Part shown: positions 5,903 to 6,946 of the stretch, in pieces
Layout of the letters: each line of letters begins with the position of its first letter
Position numbering within the stretch: position 1 is the stretch's first letter
Origin: Novosphingobium sp. UBA6722
GTDB taxonomy: Bacteria; Pseudomonadota; Alphaproteobacteria; Sphingomonadales; Sphingomonadaceae
Reading direction: 5' to 3'
Assembly: GCA_002454125.1 (NCBI GenBank)
Contig: DKII01000014.1
Span: 5,621 to 12,566, forward strand
DNA length: 6,946 bases
Program-made: the position numbers and the translations under genes
Notes under the pieces: generated by a model
What the model was told of the DNA's origin: nothing
Seen by the model: the letters and a program-made list of their open reading frames with translations, nothing else
Databases searched by the model: none

Positions 5903-6946
5903 ATGGAATCCGTAGTTTCGCGCAGCGGCTGGTGGCTGGCTGCACTGTTCTTCTCGGTCTTTGCCATGGGGGCTGCGGCCGACTGGGGCTTTGCCGTGCA
6001 CATGGGCATCTTTGCCGTGGCGGCACTGGTTGGCCTGGTGATCTCGCTGCGCACCGCCGATTTCAAGGCGGCGGCCGATGGCCTGCTGCATGTCCCGCAG
6101 GATCACACCCGGTATGATGACGATCTGATCCGCTACGGCATGATCGCCACGATGTTCTGGGGCATGGCCGGGTTCCTGGTCGGGCTGATCATCGCGCTGC
6201 AGCTGGGCTTTCCGGTGCTCAACCTGGGGCTGGAATGGACCAGCTTTGGCCGCCTGCGCCCGCTGCACACCTCAGCCGTGATCTTTGCCTTCGGAGGCAC
6301 TGCGCTGATCTCCACCTCGTTCTACGTGGTGCAGCGCACCTGCCGGGCGAGGCTGGCCTTCCCCGGCCTCGCCCGTTTCGTGTTCTGGGGCTACCAGCTG
6401 TTCATCGTCCTGGCGGCGACCGGCTACCTGCTCGGCATCAGCCAGGGCAAGGAATATGCCGAGCCTGAATGGTACGTCGATCTCTGGCTCACCATCGTCT
6501 GGGTGGCTTACCTGGCGGTATTTGTCGGCACGCTGGTCAAGCGGACCGAGCCGCACATCTACGTCGCCAACTGGTTCTACGGCAGCTTCATCATCGCCGT
6601 GGCGCTGCTGCACATCGTCAACAGCATGGCTATGCCGGTTAGCCTGACTAAGTCGTACTCCATGTACTCTGGCGTGCAGGATGCCATGATTCAATGGTGG
6701 TACGGCCACAACGCTGTGGGCTTCTTCCTGACTGCGGGCTTCTTGGGCATGATGTACTATTTCGTGCCGAAGCAAGCTGGTCGTCCAGTCTATTCCTATC
6801 GCCTGTCGGTCGTGCACTTCTGGGCGCTGATCTTTACCTACATGTGGGCGGGTCCGCACCATCTGCACTATACCGCGTTGCCTGATTGGACTCAGTCCGT
6901 CGGTATGCTGTTCTCCCTGATTCTGCTGGCTCCGTCCTGGGGTGGC
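5903..6946 (+). CDS. ccoN: cbb3-type cytochrome c oxidase subunit I (CcoN), 3' truncated
   Basis: The first 348 codons of the catalytic subunit of the high-affinity terminal oxidase used at low oxygen; the frame is open to the window end. Landmarks are low-spin haem ligand H122 (RLRPLHTSAVIF), CuB ligand H269 (WWYGHNAVGFF), and CuB ligands H319 and H320 with Y313, the tyrosine cross-linked to a CuB histidine (YMWAGPHHLHYT). These equal H60, H207, H257, H258 and Y251 of Pseudomonas stutzeri CcoN with a constant offset of 62, so no indel separates them. The haem ligands equivalent to H347 and H349 would fall beyond the window. The extra N-terminal 62 residues hold two hydrophobic segments (about 10-28 and 30-50). 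A GAGGGAAGG site at 5891-5899 precedes the ATG. Codon third positions become less GC-rich from about 6629. ccoO, ccoQ and ccoP presumably follow. Confidence 0.96.
   Translation, partial: MESVVSRSGWWLAALFFSVFAMGAAADWGFAVHMGIFAVAALVGLVISLRTADFKAAADGLLHVPQDHTRYDDDLIRYGMIATMFWGMAGFLVGLIIALQLGFPVLNLGLEWTSFGRLRPLHTSAVIFAFGGTALISTSFYVVQRTCRARLAFPGLARFVFWGYQLFIVLAATGYLLGISQGKEYAEPEWYVDLWLTIVWVAYLAVFVGTLVKRTEPHIYVANWFYGSFIIAVALLHIVNSMAMPVSLTKSYSMYSGVQDAMIQWWYGHNAVGFFLTAGFLGMMYYFVPKQAGRPVYSYRLSVVHFWALIFTYMWAGPHHLHYTALPDWTQSVGMLFSLILLAPSWGG

Noticed and set aside
6272..6868. Reverse open frame opposite ccoN (198 codons)
   Set aside because: The forward strand encodes CcoN with all its ligand residues; the reverse product is His/Asp/Gln-rich shadow sequence.

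Overview
No wholly new system is visible. The window (about 65% GC by eye) looks like an alphaproteobacterium, most likely a sphingomonad such as a Novosphingobium or Sphingopyxis relative. The evidence is the flagellar gene order, an FNR of the Cx2Cx7C type next to an OmpW-family porin and ccoN, and a REP-like inverted repeat of the kind that encodes the peptide 'SAQPEPVEG' in sphingomonad proteins. The organism assignment is an inference from recalled families; no search was run.

Left part (1-4262, all + strand) is the end of a tightly packed flagellar operon: the C-terminus of the anti-sigma-28 factor FlgM (cut by the window edge), the FlgN-type export chaperone, a lytic transglycosylase without a signal peptide, the export-gate protein FlhA, and the flagellar sigma factor FliA. 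Three of the four junctions are 4-nt stop/start overlaps (ATGA, GTGA, ATGA). The exception is flgN/transglycosylase, with a 56-bp gap, a TTG start and a clear Shine-Dalgarno. The operon thus holds a sigma factor, its antagonist, a chaperone and export-gate component of the secretion route that removes the antagonist, and a probable wall-cutting enzyme for rod assembly.

Right part (4299-6946) is an oxygen-response module: an FNR-family regulator with four candidate Fe-S cysteines (+), an OmpW-family outer-membrane protein (-) whose stop codon overlaps that of fnr, and the first 348 codons of ccoN, the catalytic subunit of cbb3-type cytochrome c oxidase (+, cut by the window end). The 225-bp divergent ompW/ccoN spacer holds two FNR-box-like palindromes, one strong (9/10) and one weaker (8/10), so the adjacent regulator probably controls both flanking genes.

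Most worth a second look: an inverted repeat absorbed in frame into the transglycosylase; a sharp fall in third-position GC inside ccoN near 6629, where the protein itself stays normal; an altered promoter-binding region in FliA; and the apparent lack of a ribosome binding site for fnr. No tRNA, rRNA, CRISPR array or insertion sequence was seen, and no gene-free stretch exceeds 300 bases.
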